Source of the DNA: Vibrio cortegadensis
GTDB lineage: Bacteria; Pseudomonadota; Gammaproteobacteria; Enterobacterales; Vibrionaceae
NCBI RefSeq assembly: GCF_024347395.1
Contig: NZ_AP025472.1
Span: 124,001-188,000, forward strand
Direction of reading: 5' to 3'
DNA length: 64,000 nt
This document shows, piece after piece, positions 26,787 to 35,786 of the stretch. How positions within the stretch are numbered: position 1 is the first letter of the stretch; the number at the start of each line of letters is the position of its first letter. Below the pieces are notes generated by a model. That model was not told where the DNA came from. It ran no database searches and saw only the letters and a program-made list of their open reading frames with translations. The position numbers and the translations under genes are program-made.

Positions 26787-27461
26787 ATGAGCCTAAAATC
26801 CATTCCAGCTGAATCTATGCCACGTGAGAAGTTACTCAATCATGGCCCCCACTCACTCACTGATGCAGAGCTACTGGCTATTTTTCTACGCACGGGCACG
26901 AAAGGAATGAATGTGCTTGAGCTTGCCGACTTTTTGATTAAAGACTTTGGATCGCTTCGGCGGCTCTTTTCCTCTACTGAAGAGGAGTTCTGCAGCCACA
27001 AGGGACTTGGCACTGCAAAATATGTCCAGTTACAAGCCATTGTAGAGATGACTCAACGCTATTTAGCAGAAACGCTAAAGCGGGGAGATGCACTAACGAG
27101 CCCGGAGCAGACGAAGCTTTATCTATCGAGTGTGTTGCGAGATCGGCAGAGAGAAGCATTCTATATCTTGTTTCTAGACAACCAGCATCGTGTCATTCGT
27201 GATGAAGTGATGTTTGAAGGAACGATTGACGCTGCGTCTGTGTACCCAAGAGAAGTGGTTAAACGTGCGCTTTATCATAATTCAGCCGCTTTAATACTGG
27301 CACACAACCATCCAAGTGGTATTGCAGAGCCCAGTCAGGCAGACAGAAGAATCACCAGAAGGTTGTGTGAAGCCATGGAACTTGTTGATATTCGGATACT
27401 TGATCACTTTGTTGTAGGGGATGGAGAGGTCGTCTCTTTTGCCGAAAGAGGCTGGATGTAA
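26787..27461 (+). CDS. radC: RadC family JAMM/MPN+ domain protein
   Basis: RadC (UPF0758) protein; once called a DNA repair protein, but its cellular role is unsettled. The 224 residues contain an N-terminal helix-hairpin-helix region (about 20-75) and a JAMM metalloprotease-like domain with the metal motif HNHPSG (about 174-179) followed by the Ser/Asp pattern SQADRRITRRL. Start ATG has AGGGAG upstream. It lies upstream of rpmB, as in E. coli. Confidence 0.96.
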   Translation: MSLKSIPAESMPREKLLNHGPHSLTDAELLAIFLRTGTKGMNVLELADFLIKDFGSLRRLFSSTEEEFCSHKGLGTAKYVQLQAIVEMTQRYLAETLKRGDALTSPEQTKLYLSSVLRDRQREAFYILFLDNQHRVIRDEVMFEGTIDAASVYPREVVKRALYHNSAALILAHNHPSGIAEPSQADRRITRRLCEAMELVDIRILDHFVVGDGEVVSFAERGWM

Positions 27462-27491
27462 ACATGACGTAGATCTATTTCACATTTTAGG

Positions 27492-27519
27492 TTGTGACAT
27501 CGTCAGAATCTGCTATTAT
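27492..27519 (+). promoter_or_regulatory. Distal promoter candidate for rpmB-rpmG
   Basis: TTGTGA, 16-base spacer, TATTAT, followed by CGCCC near the expected start site. It lies 250 bp before rpmB. Confidence 0.5.
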
Positions 27520-27620
27520 TCGCCCACTAATTTTTGAACCTAAATCAGCTCAATTACTCATTGAAAGCCGCCTTGCTCAAAAAAAGATCACGAAATCCGT
27601 CAAAAGGATCTGTTCGGGTC

Positions 27621-27649
27621 TTGAGCAATGCATATCAAGTTAGTATAAT
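27621..27649 (+). promoter_or_regulatory. Proximal sigma-70 promoter for rpmB-rpmG
   Basis: TTGAGC (27621-27626), 17-base spacer, consensus TATAAT (27644-27649), followed by GCGCGACC, a GC-rich discriminator like those of stringently controlled ribosomal promoters. It predicts a leader of about 115 nt. Confidence 0.75.
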
Positions 27650-27693
27650 GCGCGACCTTTGATAGCCTTGAATGGATTTTCCATAATGGTTTT

Positions 27694-27722
27694 ACCTCTA
27701 TTTTCATAATTGATAGAGAGGT
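27694..27722 (+). promoter_or_regulatory. Hairpin in the rpmB leader
   Basis: ACCTCTAT pairs with ATAGAG-A-GGT (one bulged A) around an 11-base loop, 50 bp before the rpmB start. The stretch from 27462 to 27770 holds no gene; it contains the two promoters and this hairpin. An autoregulatory L28 site is possible but not shown. Confidence 0.5.
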
Positions 27723-27770
27723 TCGGCCACCAAGGTTGATATCGAGCTGAAACGATTTGGAGAGACATTC

Positions 27771-28007
27771 ATGTCCCGAGTATGCCAAGTAACTGGTAAG
27801 CGTCCAGTAACGGGTAACAACCGTTCGCACGCACGAAATGCTACCAAGCGTCGTTTTCTGCCGAACCTACAAACTCACCGTTTTTGGGTAGAGAGCGAAA
27901 AACGTTTTGTTAAACTACGTCTAACTGCTAAAGGCATGCGTATTATTGATAAGAAAGGCATCGATGCTGTTCTTGTTGATATCCGTGCACGTGGCGAAAA
28001 CGTTTAA
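27771..28007 (+). CDS. rpmB: 50S ribosomal protein L28
   Basis: Structural protein of the large ribosomal subunit, 78 residues, beginning MSRVCQVTGKRPVTGNNRSH, the normal L28 N-terminus, and highly basic. SD is GGAGAG six bases or so upstream. It is followed after 13 bp by rpmG. Confidence 0.98.
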   Translation: MSRVCQVTGKRPVTGNNRSHARNATKRRFLPNLQTHRFWVESEKRFVKLRLTAKGMRIIDKKGIDAVLVDIRARGENV

Positions 28008-28020
28008 GAGGAATTAAGCA

Positions 28021-28188
28021 ATGGCTAAAGGCATTCGTGAGAAAATCCGTCTAGTATCTTCTGCTGGAACAGGTCACTTCTACACAACTGACAAAAACAA
28101 GCGTAACATGCCAGGCAAATTTGAGATCAAGAAATTTGATCCAGTAGTTCGCCAGCACGTTATGTACAAAGAAGCTAAAATCAAGTAA
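28021..28188 (+). CDS. rpmG: 50S ribosomal protein L33
   Basis: Structural protein of the large subunit, 55 residues (MAKGIREKIRLV to YKEAKIK). It has no CxxC pairs, so it is a zinc-independent (C-) form. SD AGAGGAATTAAGCA lies directly upstream. Cotranscribed with rpmB and closed by a strong terminator. Confidence 0.97.
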   Translation: MAKGIREKIRLVSSAGTGHFYTTDKNKRNMPGKFEIKKFDPVVRQHVMYKEAKIK

Positions 28189-28213
28189 TTGATTTCCTTC
28201 GATGTAAATAGAT

Positions 28214-28243
28214 AAAAACCCAGCTTTCGAGTTGGGTTTTTTT
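28214..28243 (+). terminator. Terminator of rpmB-rpmG
   Basis: AAACCCAGCT pairs with AGTTGGGTTT around a TTCG tetraloop, followed by a T-run. Confidence 0.95.
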
Positions 28244-28427
28244 ATACCCAAAATTCAAGTTTCGCTTATCGGCTACACTCTTATTTCTATTATGGTGTTA
28301 ATGAGCTTCAGACTCTCGATGAGATTTTGTTCGTTTCAATGTTTCTATGTTAAATTTACTCTCATACCGAATAGATGATCTTATTAAATATGATCGTTTT
28401 TGCCGACTTAGCCGCAAGGAGCAGCCA

Positions 28428-28913
28428 TTGAATCGCCCAGCCCGTCGTCGTCGTTGGAACAATATCTTAATTTTAAGTGTTGTTGCTTTCATGGCGGTGT
28501 TAAACCTACCTTCGGTGATTAAAACTTATTTAGTAGAAGAGCCGATCAGTCGTTATCCCTACTTACTGGATCCAAACAGTGACGTTCAGGCATTGCACTT
28601 TAATCAATGGTCATTAGAGCAAAATCAAGGGCGATGGCGATCAAGCTTGCCAACAGAAGTCGCTCCGAAAGTGTTAGTTGAAAGGTGGCGTGAACTGGTT
28701 GGAACTAATGTTGATTCAGATACTTACAATGGTTTGAAACCGCTGTTGAATAACCCTAAAACGGTTGAAGTGTGGTATGAAGATCAGGAAGAGCCTCAGA
28801 GGATCACTTACTATCAAGCGCCTCAATTTTGGTTATTAAAAAATTGGCAAGGTGAGTGGATTGCGATCTCGGTAGAGAAAGATTTCCTATTCCCTATGGA
28901 GGCCAGTGAATAA
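28428..28913 (+). CDS. Hypothetical protein with single N-terminal membrane anchor
   Basis: Not recognised. The start is placed at TTG 28428 because a perfect AAGGAG stands six bases upstream. The frame is open back to ATG 28347, but that start has no SD and the extra 27 residues read like leader sequence. The 161-residue product has a basic N-terminus (RPARRRRWN), one hydrophobic segment (about 15-33) and a soluble, probably periplasmic remainder of about 125 residues with several Trp (QLHFNQWSL-type strands, FWLLKNWQGEW). Its stop is 2 bp before mutM, so the two are likely cotranslated. Confidence 0.75.
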   Translation: MNRPARRRRWNNILILSVVAFMAVLNLPSVIKTYLVEEPISRYPYLLDPNSDVQALHFNQWSLEQNQGRWRSSLPTEVAPKVLVERWRELVGTNVDSDTYNGLKPLLNNPKTVEVWYEDQEEPQRITYYQAPQFWLLKNWQGEWIAISVEKDFLFPMEASE

Positions 28914-28915
28914 CC

Positions 28916-29725
28916 ATGCCTGAATTACCAGAAGTTGAAGTCAGTAAAATGGGAATTTCGCCTCACCTAGTGGGTGAAACCATTGATAAGATTATTGTTC
29001 GCCAGCCCAAACTGCGCTGGCCAATACCGGAAGAGATACATTTATTGCATGGCAAAGTGGTCAAAAGCATTACTCGTCGTGCGAAATACTTGTTAATTAA
29101 TACCGATGAAGGCTCTGCGATAGTCCATTTGGGTATGTCGGGATCATTACGAGTACTCGACAATGATTTTCCCGCAGATAAACATGATCATGTGGATCTC
29201 AAATTAACCAATGGAAAAGTACTTCGTTATAACGATCCACGCCGCTTTGGAGCTTGGCTGTGGTGTGCGCCTGGTGAATCTCATTCCGTTCTAGATAATT
29301 GTGGGCCTGAACCGTTAACTGATGATTTTTATCCTGAGTATGTAATGGATAAAGCGAAAAAAAAGCGGGTTGCGGTGAAACAATTCATTATGGATAACAA
29401 AGTGGTGGTTGGCGTCGGTAATATCTACGCTAACGAATCACTCTTCAATGCTCACATTCATCCTTTACGACCTGCAAATAGCCTTTCTCTGCTTGAATGG
29501 ACTCGATTCGTTCATGACATTAAGCAAGTACTTGCTACCGCAATTAAGCAAGGTGGGACAACGCTAAAAGATTTTTCTCAAGCGGATGGTAAACCGGGGT
29601 ATTTTGCTCAAGAGCTTCATGTTTATGGTAAAGGTGGAGAGCCGTGTCCTAAATGTGGGTCAATACTGCAAGAGCAAAAAATTGCCCAACGTAATACTTT
29701 TTTCTGTGAAGAATGTCAGAAGTGA
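28916..29725 (+). CDS. mutM: Formamidopyrimidine-DNA glycosylase (Fpg/MutM)
   Basis: Bifunctional DNA glycosylase/AP lyase that removes 8-oxoguanine and formamidopyrimidines. The 269 residues start MPELPEVEV, with catalytic Pro2 and Glu3. The helix-two-turn-helix is visible around VVVGVGNIYANESLFNA, and a C-terminal zinc finger has Cys pairs CPKC (about 244-247) and CEEC (264-267). It is the usual neighbour of coaD in gammaproteobacteria; here an LTA-synthase-family gene lies between them. Confidence 0.97.
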   Translation: MPELPEVEVSKMGISPHLVGETIDKIIVRQPKLRWPIPEEIHLLHGKVVKSITRRAKYLLINTDEGSAIVHLGMSGSLRVLDNDFPADKHDHVDLKLTNGKVLRYNDPRRFGAWLWCAPGESHSVLDNCGPEPLTDDFYPEYVMDKAKKKRVAVKQFIMDNKVVVGVGNIYANESLFNAHIHPLRPANSLSLLEWTRFVHDIKQVLATAIKQGGTTLKDFSQADGKPGYFAQELHVYGKGGEPCPKCGSILQEQKIAQRNTFFCEECQK

Positions 29726-29811
29726 ACCTCACATAAACAAGATTAAATAATGTGCTATATTGCAGAGCTTAAAATATTTGAATTATATCTACACCTTATA
29801 AGTGATTTATC

Positions 29812-31803
29812 ATGAACTTCCAGCATAACTTTCGCCACCTGATTCGAGTGATCTCGACCTTGGTTTTGGGTGGCCTTATTCTCTTGTCTCTCGCCCGTGG
29901 TCTTTTCTTTAGCCAAATTGTTGAATTTGAGCAATTGGTTGGTTTAAGTAGTGATGTGTGGCAAGCCTTTATTGTTGGAGCTCGATTTGATGCGAAAATT
30001 GTCTCTATCGCTTTTGCGCCTCTATTACTTATTGGGTTGAGTGTTGGTGCTTTCCCAAAGGTATATCAACGTTTCTCTCGTGGTATTCCAAGTTATGTCG
30101 CTCTTATTTTCTTTCTCTTAGCGGCCTTCTCAATCGGTAATTACTATTACTATGTGACATATGGTAGCTACATTGATGTTTTCGTGTTTGGTTTGTTTGA
30201 TGATGATACGAAAGCCGTGCTGGAAAATGCGTGGGAAGATTACCCGATAATTCGCTCATTTTTAGCGTCAATTGCTATTTCTGCTTTAGCATTTCTAGGT
30301 ACCGCTAAGCTGTTACGCCGAGCGGAAAAGTGGCAGTGGAGTAAGCGTCATTGGGCCGTTACTACTGTCTCTGTTGTGTTGACTATTTTAGTCTATGTGG
30401 TGATTGCTCGTGGTTCGATTGGTACTTTGCCGCTTAAGCGTTATCACGCGAATGTTTCTCAGTACAAAGCGTTGAACATAATTACTCCCAATGCATTTAT
30501 GGCGCTCGATTGGGCAAAAAGTGACTATAAGAAGCAGTCCAAATTTGAACCTATTTCAGCCGAAGCCGTTGAAGCTCAGATGTTGAAAGTGTTAGGCCAA
30601 CCAACCCCAGTTTATCAAACCCCTAAAAATGATTATTTAGAAGCAAATAAGCCCAACGTTGTAATGGCGTTGATGGAAGGGATGGGGATGAATGTTCTTA
30701 TTGAGGATGACGCGAGTAATAACGACCTACTTGGCTCGTTACGTGAAGGCTTTGAGCAAGATTTTGTATTTAAGCGCTTTCTTGCCGGAACATCCGCAAC
30801 CATTGATAGCATCGTCATGATGCTGTTCCACAGTAATATACCGACCATTAGCCATTCAAGTGCTCAGAAGGTGGTACTACCAAGTTCGGCGGTATTGCCT
30901 TATAAACAGGCTGGTTACGAAGTGGTGTTTATTTATGGCGGCAACAGTATGTGGCGTAATTTGGCGAATTATTTACCGCGCCAAGGTTTTGATACGGTTT
31001 ACGATGAAAACAGCATCAAAAAAGCGTTCCCAGCGGCAGAAGAGTACGCTGATACTTGGGGTGTTCCCGATGAGTATACGTTCAAGTTTGCTCGTAAGTT
31101 ACTAGATGAAGCTGAAAAACCCTTGATGATTTACATCATGACGGTAACCAATCATTCTCCATTTAGAGCGCCAGCTGATTATCAGCCTAAGCCAGTGAAA
31201 GTAAGCGAACGGTTAACAACACTGCTTGGGCCTATGGCTGATCAAGCTGAAAATTTGCTACAAGCTTATCAATATGCGAGTAATGCATTGGGAGAGTTTG
31301 TTAAAGGTGTTAAAGCTTCAGAGTTAGGAAGCAAGACCATCATAGCCGCGTCTGGTGATCACCGTGTGCGATATCTAGAAACAGAGACGGCGAGTGAGTT
31401 TGGCTTAACATTTGGCGTTCCATTTTATATGTATGTGCCAGATGTGATATTGGAACATTCTGATTATCGTTTTGATCGTAATCGAATCGGTTCCCATAGA
31501 GATGTTTTTCCTACGCTGTATAACTTTAGTTTATCGGATCAATCTTACGTCTCTCTGGGAGGTGAGAATTTGTTGTCATCCAATGCGATTAGTAATATTG
31601 GTTATAACGCATCTCGAAGTGTCCATGACCTAGGTTCTTATGCTAATGCTCAGCCTGAAAAGTTATATCCATGGAAAGATTTATCCAGTTTGAAGTCTGA
31701 TCCAGTGACGACGGAAAATGTAGATGCGGATTGGAGTGAAGAGTACCGTAAGCTTCAGGACTACTATTTACGTTCGCAGGTAGTTATTGGTAAAGACAAT
31801 TAA
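29812..31803 (+). CDS. LTA synthase family phosphoglycerol-transferase-like membrane protein
   Basis: Alkaline-phosphatase-superfamily membrane enzyme. The 663 residues begin with five predicted membrane segments (between about 10 and 205), followed by an extracytoplasmic sulfatase-like domain (about 275-610). The nucleophile Thr is probably in FLAGTSATIDSIVMML (about 324). Metal-binding residues are visible at NVVMALMEGMG (start of the domain) and ASGDHRVRY. Members transfer phosphoglycerol or related groups to surface polymers; in Gram-negatives the acceptor may be periplasmic glucans or LPS. It lies just outside the LPS locus. The substrate cannot be assigned. Confidence 0.85.
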   Translation: MNFQHNFRHLIRVISTLVLGGLILLSLARGLFFSQIVEFEQLVGLSSDVWQAFIVGARFDAKIVSIAFAPLLLIGLSVGAFPKVYQRFSRGIPSYVALIFFLLAAFSIGNYYYYVTYGSYIDVFVFGLFDDDTKAVLENAWEDYPIIRSFLASIAISALAFLGTAKLLRRAEKWQWSKRHWAVTTVSVVLTILVYVVIARGSIGTLPLKRYHANVSQYKALNIITPNAFMALDWAKSDYKKQSKFEPISAEAVEAQMLKVLGQPTPVYQTPKNDYLEANKPNVVMALMEGMGMNVLIEDDASNNDLLGSLREGFEQDFVFKRFLAGTSATIDSIVMMLFHSNIPTISHSSAQKVVLPSSAVLPYKQAGYEVVFIYGGNSMWRNLANYLPRQGFDTVYDENSIKKAFPAAEEYADTWGVPDEYTFKFARKLLDEAEKPLMIYIMTVTNHSPFRAPADYQPKPVKVSERLTTLLGPMADQAENLLQAYQYASNALGEFVKGVKASELGSKTIIAASGDHRVRYLETETASEFGLTFGVPFYMYVPDVILEHSDYRFDRNRIGSHRDVFPTLYNFSLSDQSYVSLGGENLLSSNAISNIGYNASRSVHDLGSYANAQPEKLYPWKDLSSLKSDPVTTENVDADWSEEYRKLQDYYLRSQVVIGKDN

Positions 31804-31813
31804 GAGAAGTTAG

Positions 31814-31857
31814 AGGCACAGTTTTATAAACAAAGCTGTGCCTTTACAGTTTTTTGC
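31814..31857 (+). terminator. Stem-loop after the LTA-synthase-family gene
   Basis: AGGCACAG (31814-31821) pairs with CTGTGCCT (31836-31843), followed by TTACAGTTTTTTG. The T-run is offset by six bases, so strength is uncertain. It lies between convergent genes. Confidence 0.6.
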
Positions 31858-31863
31858 TTTTTG

Positions 31864-32349
31864 CTAATCGCCATTTTTAGCGTGTAGAGCATCCGCAATT
31901 ATTTTAGGTACAAATTGCGATACATCACCACCATGGATGGCAACTTCTCTAACAATGGTTGAAGAGATGAAAGAGTACTCTTCTGCTGGCGTTAAAAACA
32001 CACTCTCAAGCCCTGGCATTAGGCGGCGATACATATTCGTAAGACCAAATTCGTACTCAAAATCGACGGTGGTACGTAAGCCTCGGATCAGCACATTCGC
32101 ATTGACCTGTTTTGCAAAGTCCACCATTAACCCGCTGAAGCCTTGAGCTGAAACGTTATCTAGGTGTTGGGTTATTTGTTTACAGAACTCAACACGCTCT
32201 TCCAAGGTAAACATGGTGTTTTTGCTTGGACTTGCCGCGACCGCAATAATGACCTCATCAAACATACTGGCCGCGCGTTCGATTAAATCCAAATGACCGT
32301 TAGTCATAGGATCAAACGTTCCTGGGTATAAAACTTTTTTGGTCATCAT
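31864..32349 (-). CDS. coaD: Phosphopantetheine adenylyltransferase
   Basis: Fourth step of coenzyme A synthesis: transfers AMP from ATP to 4'-phosphopantetheine. The 161 residues have YPGTFDPMTNGHLD with the nucleotidyl-transfer TxGH motif and the later EYSFISSTIVRE (ISSTxxR) motif. ATG codons at 32349 and 32346 are both possible; the first overlaps the upstream glycosyltransferase stop (ATGA). Long known as kdtB because it sits beside LPS genes. In Vibrio it marks one edge of the core/O-antigen locus. Confidence 0.96.
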   Translation of the reverse strand: MMTKKVLYPGTFDPMTNGHLDLIERAASMFDEVIIAVAASPSKNTMFTLEERVEFCKQITQHLDNVSAQGFSGLMVDFAKQVNANVLIRGLRTTVDFEYEFGLTNMYRRLMPGLESVFLTPAEEYSFISSTIVREVAIHGGDVSQFVPKIIADALHAKNGD

Positions 32350-33377
32350 CCACGCTCTATTTGTTGATATATGATTTCATATTCTTGTGCTGTTGTTTCT
32401 ATTTCAAACTTAATTAAGTTGTTCTTGGCGCCTAACTTGAGTTGCTCATAGAGTTCGTCAGATTGTTTGATCTTTTGTATGAGTTGACTCAGTTGCGCAG
32501 CATCCCCTACATCAAATAATAATCCAGAAACGCTATCTTGGATTACATCAGGTATTCCTCCGGCTTTGGAGCCTATAACAGGAAGGCCTGCAGCCATCGC
32601 TTCAAGAATTACCGATCCCATCCCTTCAGTGTAGGAGGTATGAATTAACAAATCTGCCGCCTCGAACCAATCTCCAATATTCGGTTGATTGCCTACCAAA
32701 GATACGTTGCCGATATCATGTGCTAACTGCTGAAGTGATTCTTCTTCTGGCCCATCGCCAAGCAAAGCAAAGTGGATATCCGTTTGAGATTGCAGCTCTT
32801 TTGCCGCGTTTATCGCGACATCAAACCCCTTATGAGGGTACATTTTAGCGGCTTTTATGACCAAAAATTTATGGCTAAACCGCTCTCTTATTTTTTGTAC
32901 AGCAACAGGATCGTAGGAATAACGCGCAGGAGAGTCGGGAATGAAAGAACACTTAGCATCAGGATGACGCCCTAATACCACTTCAACTACTTTATTACTC
33001 ACACCAGTAATATGAGCAGCAGCAGCATATGCCATCCGTGATAATCTTTTGTTTTTTAATGGGTTATCAATTCTTCTTGTTATTATATATTGAATTCCAA
33101 ACAACAATTTTTGTATATACGCCCAGTAGATAGCTCGTCCTTCATGGACATGCATCACCGTGCAATCATTAGTAATACATCGCCTATGATTGAATAAAAA
33201 ATGTTTGGTAGGAAATAACCGACATGGCAATTTTTTTACTTCATCATAAAAAGAGCTTCTGGGGTGAGCAACAACTGTTATGTCATAACCCATTTCAATT
33301 TGGTGTTTAATTAGCACTAAATTTTGTCTTTCACCACCACTAAACCCCGTAGCTAAGTTAACATGGCAAATATGCAT
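32346..33377 (-). CDS. GT4-family glycosyltransferase (LPS core)
   Basis: Retaining GT-B glycosyltransferase of 343 residues, expected in the cytosol or at the inner membrane face. The N-terminal domain begins MHICHVNLATGFSGGERQNL. The C-terminal donor-binding domain has MYPHKGFDVAI, the SYTEGMGSVILEAMAAGLPVI motif (about 255-275) with the E-x7-E pattern typical of GT4, and GIPDVI. It is the third of three core glycosyltransferases read leftward toward coaD, overlapping coaD by 4 bp. Donor and acceptor cannot be read directly; a hexose onto inner core is likely. Confidence 0.87.
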   Translation of the reverse strand: MHICHVNLATGFSGGERQNLVLIKHQIEMGYDITVVAHPRSSFYDEVKKLPCRLFPTKHFLFNHRRCITNDCTVMHVHEGRAIYWAYIQKLLFGIQYIITRRIDNPLKNKRLSRMAYAAAAHITGVSNKVVEVVLGRHPDAKCSFIPDSPARYSYDPVAVQKIRERFSHKFLVIKAAKMYPHKGFDVAINAAKELQSQTDIHFALLGDGPEEESLQQLAHDIGNVSLVGNQPNIGDWFEAADLLIHTSYTEGMGSVILEAMAAGLPVIGSKAGGIPDVIQDSVSGLLFDVGDAAQLSQLIQKIKQSDELYEQLKLGAKNNLIKFEIETTAQEYEIIYQQIERG

Positions 33378-33413
33378 GTTTGATCCTTATTTATCAATAA
33401 TTTGAGCGTGATT

Positions 33414-34208
33414 TTAGAATGCTTGATCAGGTTTTTTAGCCGATGTCCGAATCCACAAATCCGCATATTTGATGATGGTATAATGCGTTGATAGAAGCGA
33501 AAGCAGTAATCCTTGTTTGCCGTCGAGAAAACCAGCTTTAATGATATACATTTTAATGAAACAGGCGATGGAATGAGTAATGATTTGAGAAAATCTTCCT
33601 TTCTTACCTTGTTTTGCTTTATCTGCACTCCAGGCTAAAGCATACGAGTTCGACTTCCTTAAATAATGCTGTAAATCATTATAAGTAAAGTGGATGGCAT
33701 CTCCATCGAGTTGCTTTATCTGCATCCCCTGAGTAACTTCCACTTTTTCGTGCACTTGAGCATCGTTGTATTGGGTAAGTTGCGTTGGGTAGAGACGAAC
33801 AACATTGTCAGGATACCAACCACAATGGCGGATATAGCGACCAAACACCCAATTTAGACGGCAGATACTATATAACGTATTCTTTTCATTAGTACTTACG
33901 GCTTGCTGGATGCTCTGCTTTAATTCTGGAGTGACTCGCTCATCAGCATCTAGCCATAACACGAAATCTGACTCTATATACTGCTGAGCGACTCTTCGTT
34001 GAGGCCCAAATCCAGGCCAATTCTCATTAACATAAAATTTGTCGGTGTATTTAAGGGCGACATTTTTCGTGTCATCACTGCTGCCTGAATCTAAGATTAC
34101 GATTTCATCAACCCAATCAGTGACAGTTCGCAAGCAGGCATCAAGATTTTGTGCTTCGTTTTTAACGATAAGTGCAACTGCGATGGTAGGTGTATTGCTA
34201 TTGGGCAT
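33414..34208 (-). CDS. GT2-family glycosyltransferase, WaaE/KdtX-like
   Basis: Inverting GT-A glycosyltransferase of 264 residues. The start IAVALIVKNEAQNLDACLRTV and the DILDSGSSDDT and WLDADERVTPEL (DxD) motifs match the WaaE/KdtX group that adds a beta-glucose to heptose I of the inner core. It overlaps the upstream GT9 gene by 11 bp and lies 36 bp before the GT4 gene. KdtX also lies beside coaD (kdtB) in other enterobacteria and vibrios, which supports the call. Confidence 0.85.
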   Translation of the reverse strand: MPNSNTPTIAVALIVKNEAQNLDACLRTVTDWVDEIVILDSGSSDDTKNVALKYTDKFYVNENWPGFGPQRRVAQQYIESDFVLWLDADERVTPELKQSIQQAVSTNEKNTLYSICRLNWVFGRYIRHCGWYPDNVVRLYPTQLTQYNDAQVHEKVEVTQGMQIKQLDGDAIHFTYNDLQHYLRKSNSYALAWSADKAKQGKKGRFSQIITHSIACFIKMYIIKAGFLDGKQGLLLSLLSTHYTIIKYADLWIRTSAKKPDQAF

Positions 34209-35256
34209 CTGAGTCGTTACCTTTTGTTATTTGTTCAAATGACTGGATCACTGCTTCAAGTGAAATCTCTGCCATCACGTGATCACCTTTTACTCGAGTG
34301 CTCCAAGCTAATTGCTCGACAGGTTTATTGTGTTGTTGCTCTGCGAATAAATCATAGACGCTAACCACATTGTGTAAATTATTATATGGACCTGTTCGTT
34401 TTGGATTACTGTGTCCATACAAGCCGATAACCGGAGTGCCTTGAGTGGTGGCTAGATGAGCAGGGCCAGAGTCAGGCGCTAAAACTAAATCTGAAAGCTT
34501 AATCACAGCCGTCAGCTGTTTTAATGTGGTCTTCCCGACTAAGTTAAGAGCACTATGTTTCATCTTGCTTTGAATGGCTTGCGTGAGTTGTTGTTCTCTT
34601 TGTGAGGGAGATCCGCATAAAGCCACTTGATACCCCTGCTCAATCACATGATCTGCGAATTGAGCATAACGCTCTGTTAGCCAATTGCGTTCGTCTTTAC
34701 TGGCCGCAGGACAAACTAAAATTGTTGGTAGTTGTTGGAGAAGCTTGTTGGCAGCATCAAAGTCTTGCTGAGTAATCGGTAGTTGCCAGTTGGGAGCACT
34801 TGGTGGTACGCCTAAATAATGGATAAAAGAGAAAAAACTATCGAGTACATGTTGTGATTGAGTATCCGGTATTTTCTTATTGGTAAATAGCCATTGTCCT
34901 TCTTTGGCACGTTTAAAATTAAATCCCACTTTATACTTGGCTTTGATGCCAGTCGTTAGAAAGCTGGCTCTTAATGCTAACTGCATGTGAACTAAAGCAT
35001 CAAACTTGCGGTCTTTTAATTGTTGCCATACTTGCCTCATGCCTGAGAGGCCGGTTTTCTTGTCAAAAACAATGAGCTCAACACCATCGAGCCCGTCAAG
35101 TAGTTGAGCTTCTACTTTACCTATAATCCAAGTGATTTTTGTCTCAGGCCAATGGCTTTGCAAAGCTTGGATCGCTGAAACGGCATGGCAAACATCACCA
35201 ATAGCGGAAAGCCGTAAAAAACAGACAGAATCAGGCGCTTGAGAAAAGAGAGGCAT
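34198..35256 (-). CDS. GT9-family heptosyltransferase, OpsX-like (heptosyltransferase I)
   Basis: Transfers ADP-heptose to the Kdo of lipid A-core. The 352 residues have the GT9 start CFLRLSAIGDVCHAVSAI and the donor-site motif DSGPAHLATTQGTPVIGLYG (about 265-285). The N-terminus and the presence of kdkA nearby suggest the OpsX type of Haemophilus, which uses phosphorylated Kdo, rather than WaaC; that is inference from context. First gene of the leftward GT9-GT2-GT4-coaD unit, divergent from dgkA. Confidence 0.83.
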   Translation of the reverse strand: MPLFSQAPDSVCFLRLSAIGDVCHAVSAIQALQSHWPETKITWIIGKVEAQLLDGLDGVELIVFDKKTGLSGMRQVWQQLKDRKFDALVHMQLALRASFLTTGIKAKYKVGFNFKRAKEGQWLFTNKKIPDTQSQHVLDSFFSFIHYLGVPPSAPNWQLPITQQDFDAANKLLQQLPTILVCPAASKDERNWLTERYAQFADHVIEQGYQVALCGSPSQREQQLTQAIQSKMKHSALNLVGKTTLKQLTAVIKLSDLVLAPDSGPAHLATTQGTPVIGLYGHSNPKRTGPYNNLHNVVSVYDLFAEQQHNKPVEQLAWSTRVKGDHVMAEISLEAVIQSFEQITKGNDSDAQ

Positions 35257-35360
35257 AATGAAGGCTCATAAAATTAATTGGCTAAGATTATGCAGATAGA
35301 CGAGATAAATGTAAAATAGCGCGCACTAGACCTATTTAACAAAAGACAGAATAGAGAACT

Positions 35361-35753
35361 ATGACACAGGTGAATCAAGGAAAACCAGGTAATACTGGTA
35401 TTAAACGTGTAATTAAGGCCACTGGTTACTCTATACAGGGGTTAAAAGCCGCTTTTAAGCATGAAGCTGCCATTCGACAAGAGCTTGGTCTATTAGTGGT
35501 TGCTATTCTGTTGTTATGTTGGCTTGATGTGACGATGCTAGAACGTCTTGTGATGTTAAGTTCAGTTGTGCTTGTGTTGATTGTGGAGTTGATTAACTCT
35601 GCGATTGAAGCGGTTGTCGATCGTATCGGCGTTGAGCACCATGAACTCAGTGGCCGAGCAAAGGATATCGGTTCTTCTGCGGTTTTAGTTGCATTGGTTC
35701 TCGCCGGTTTTATTTGGCTGACGATCATTGTTAGCCATTACTTTCATTTATAG
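35361..35753 (+). CDS. dgkA: Diacylglycerol kinase DgkA
   Basis: Small integral membrane kinase that recycles diacylglycerol released when envelope glucans or LPS receive phosphoglycerol or phosphoethanolamine. The 130 residues have three membrane helices (about 45-62, 67-85, 110-128) and the signature VELINSAIEAVVDRIG, with catalytic Glu and metal-binding residues. It starts a rightward dgkA-kdkA-yejM-like cluster. Its presence next to phosphotransferase-like genes fits recycling of their by-product. Confidence 0.94.
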   Translation: MTQVNQGKPGNTGIKRVIKATGYSIQGLKAAFKHEAAIRQELGLLVVAILLLCWLDVTMLERLVMLSSVVLVLIVELINSAIEAVVDRIGVEHHELSGRAKDIGSSAVLVALVLAGFIWLTIIVSHYFHL

Positions 35754-35786
35754 CACTGACTTAATTATCGGTTTATAGCACCTAAT

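Noticed and set aside
27600..27830. Minus-strand frame across the rpmB promoter and start
   Set aside because: It covers a clear ribosomal promoter and the L28 N-terminus and has no coding-like composition.
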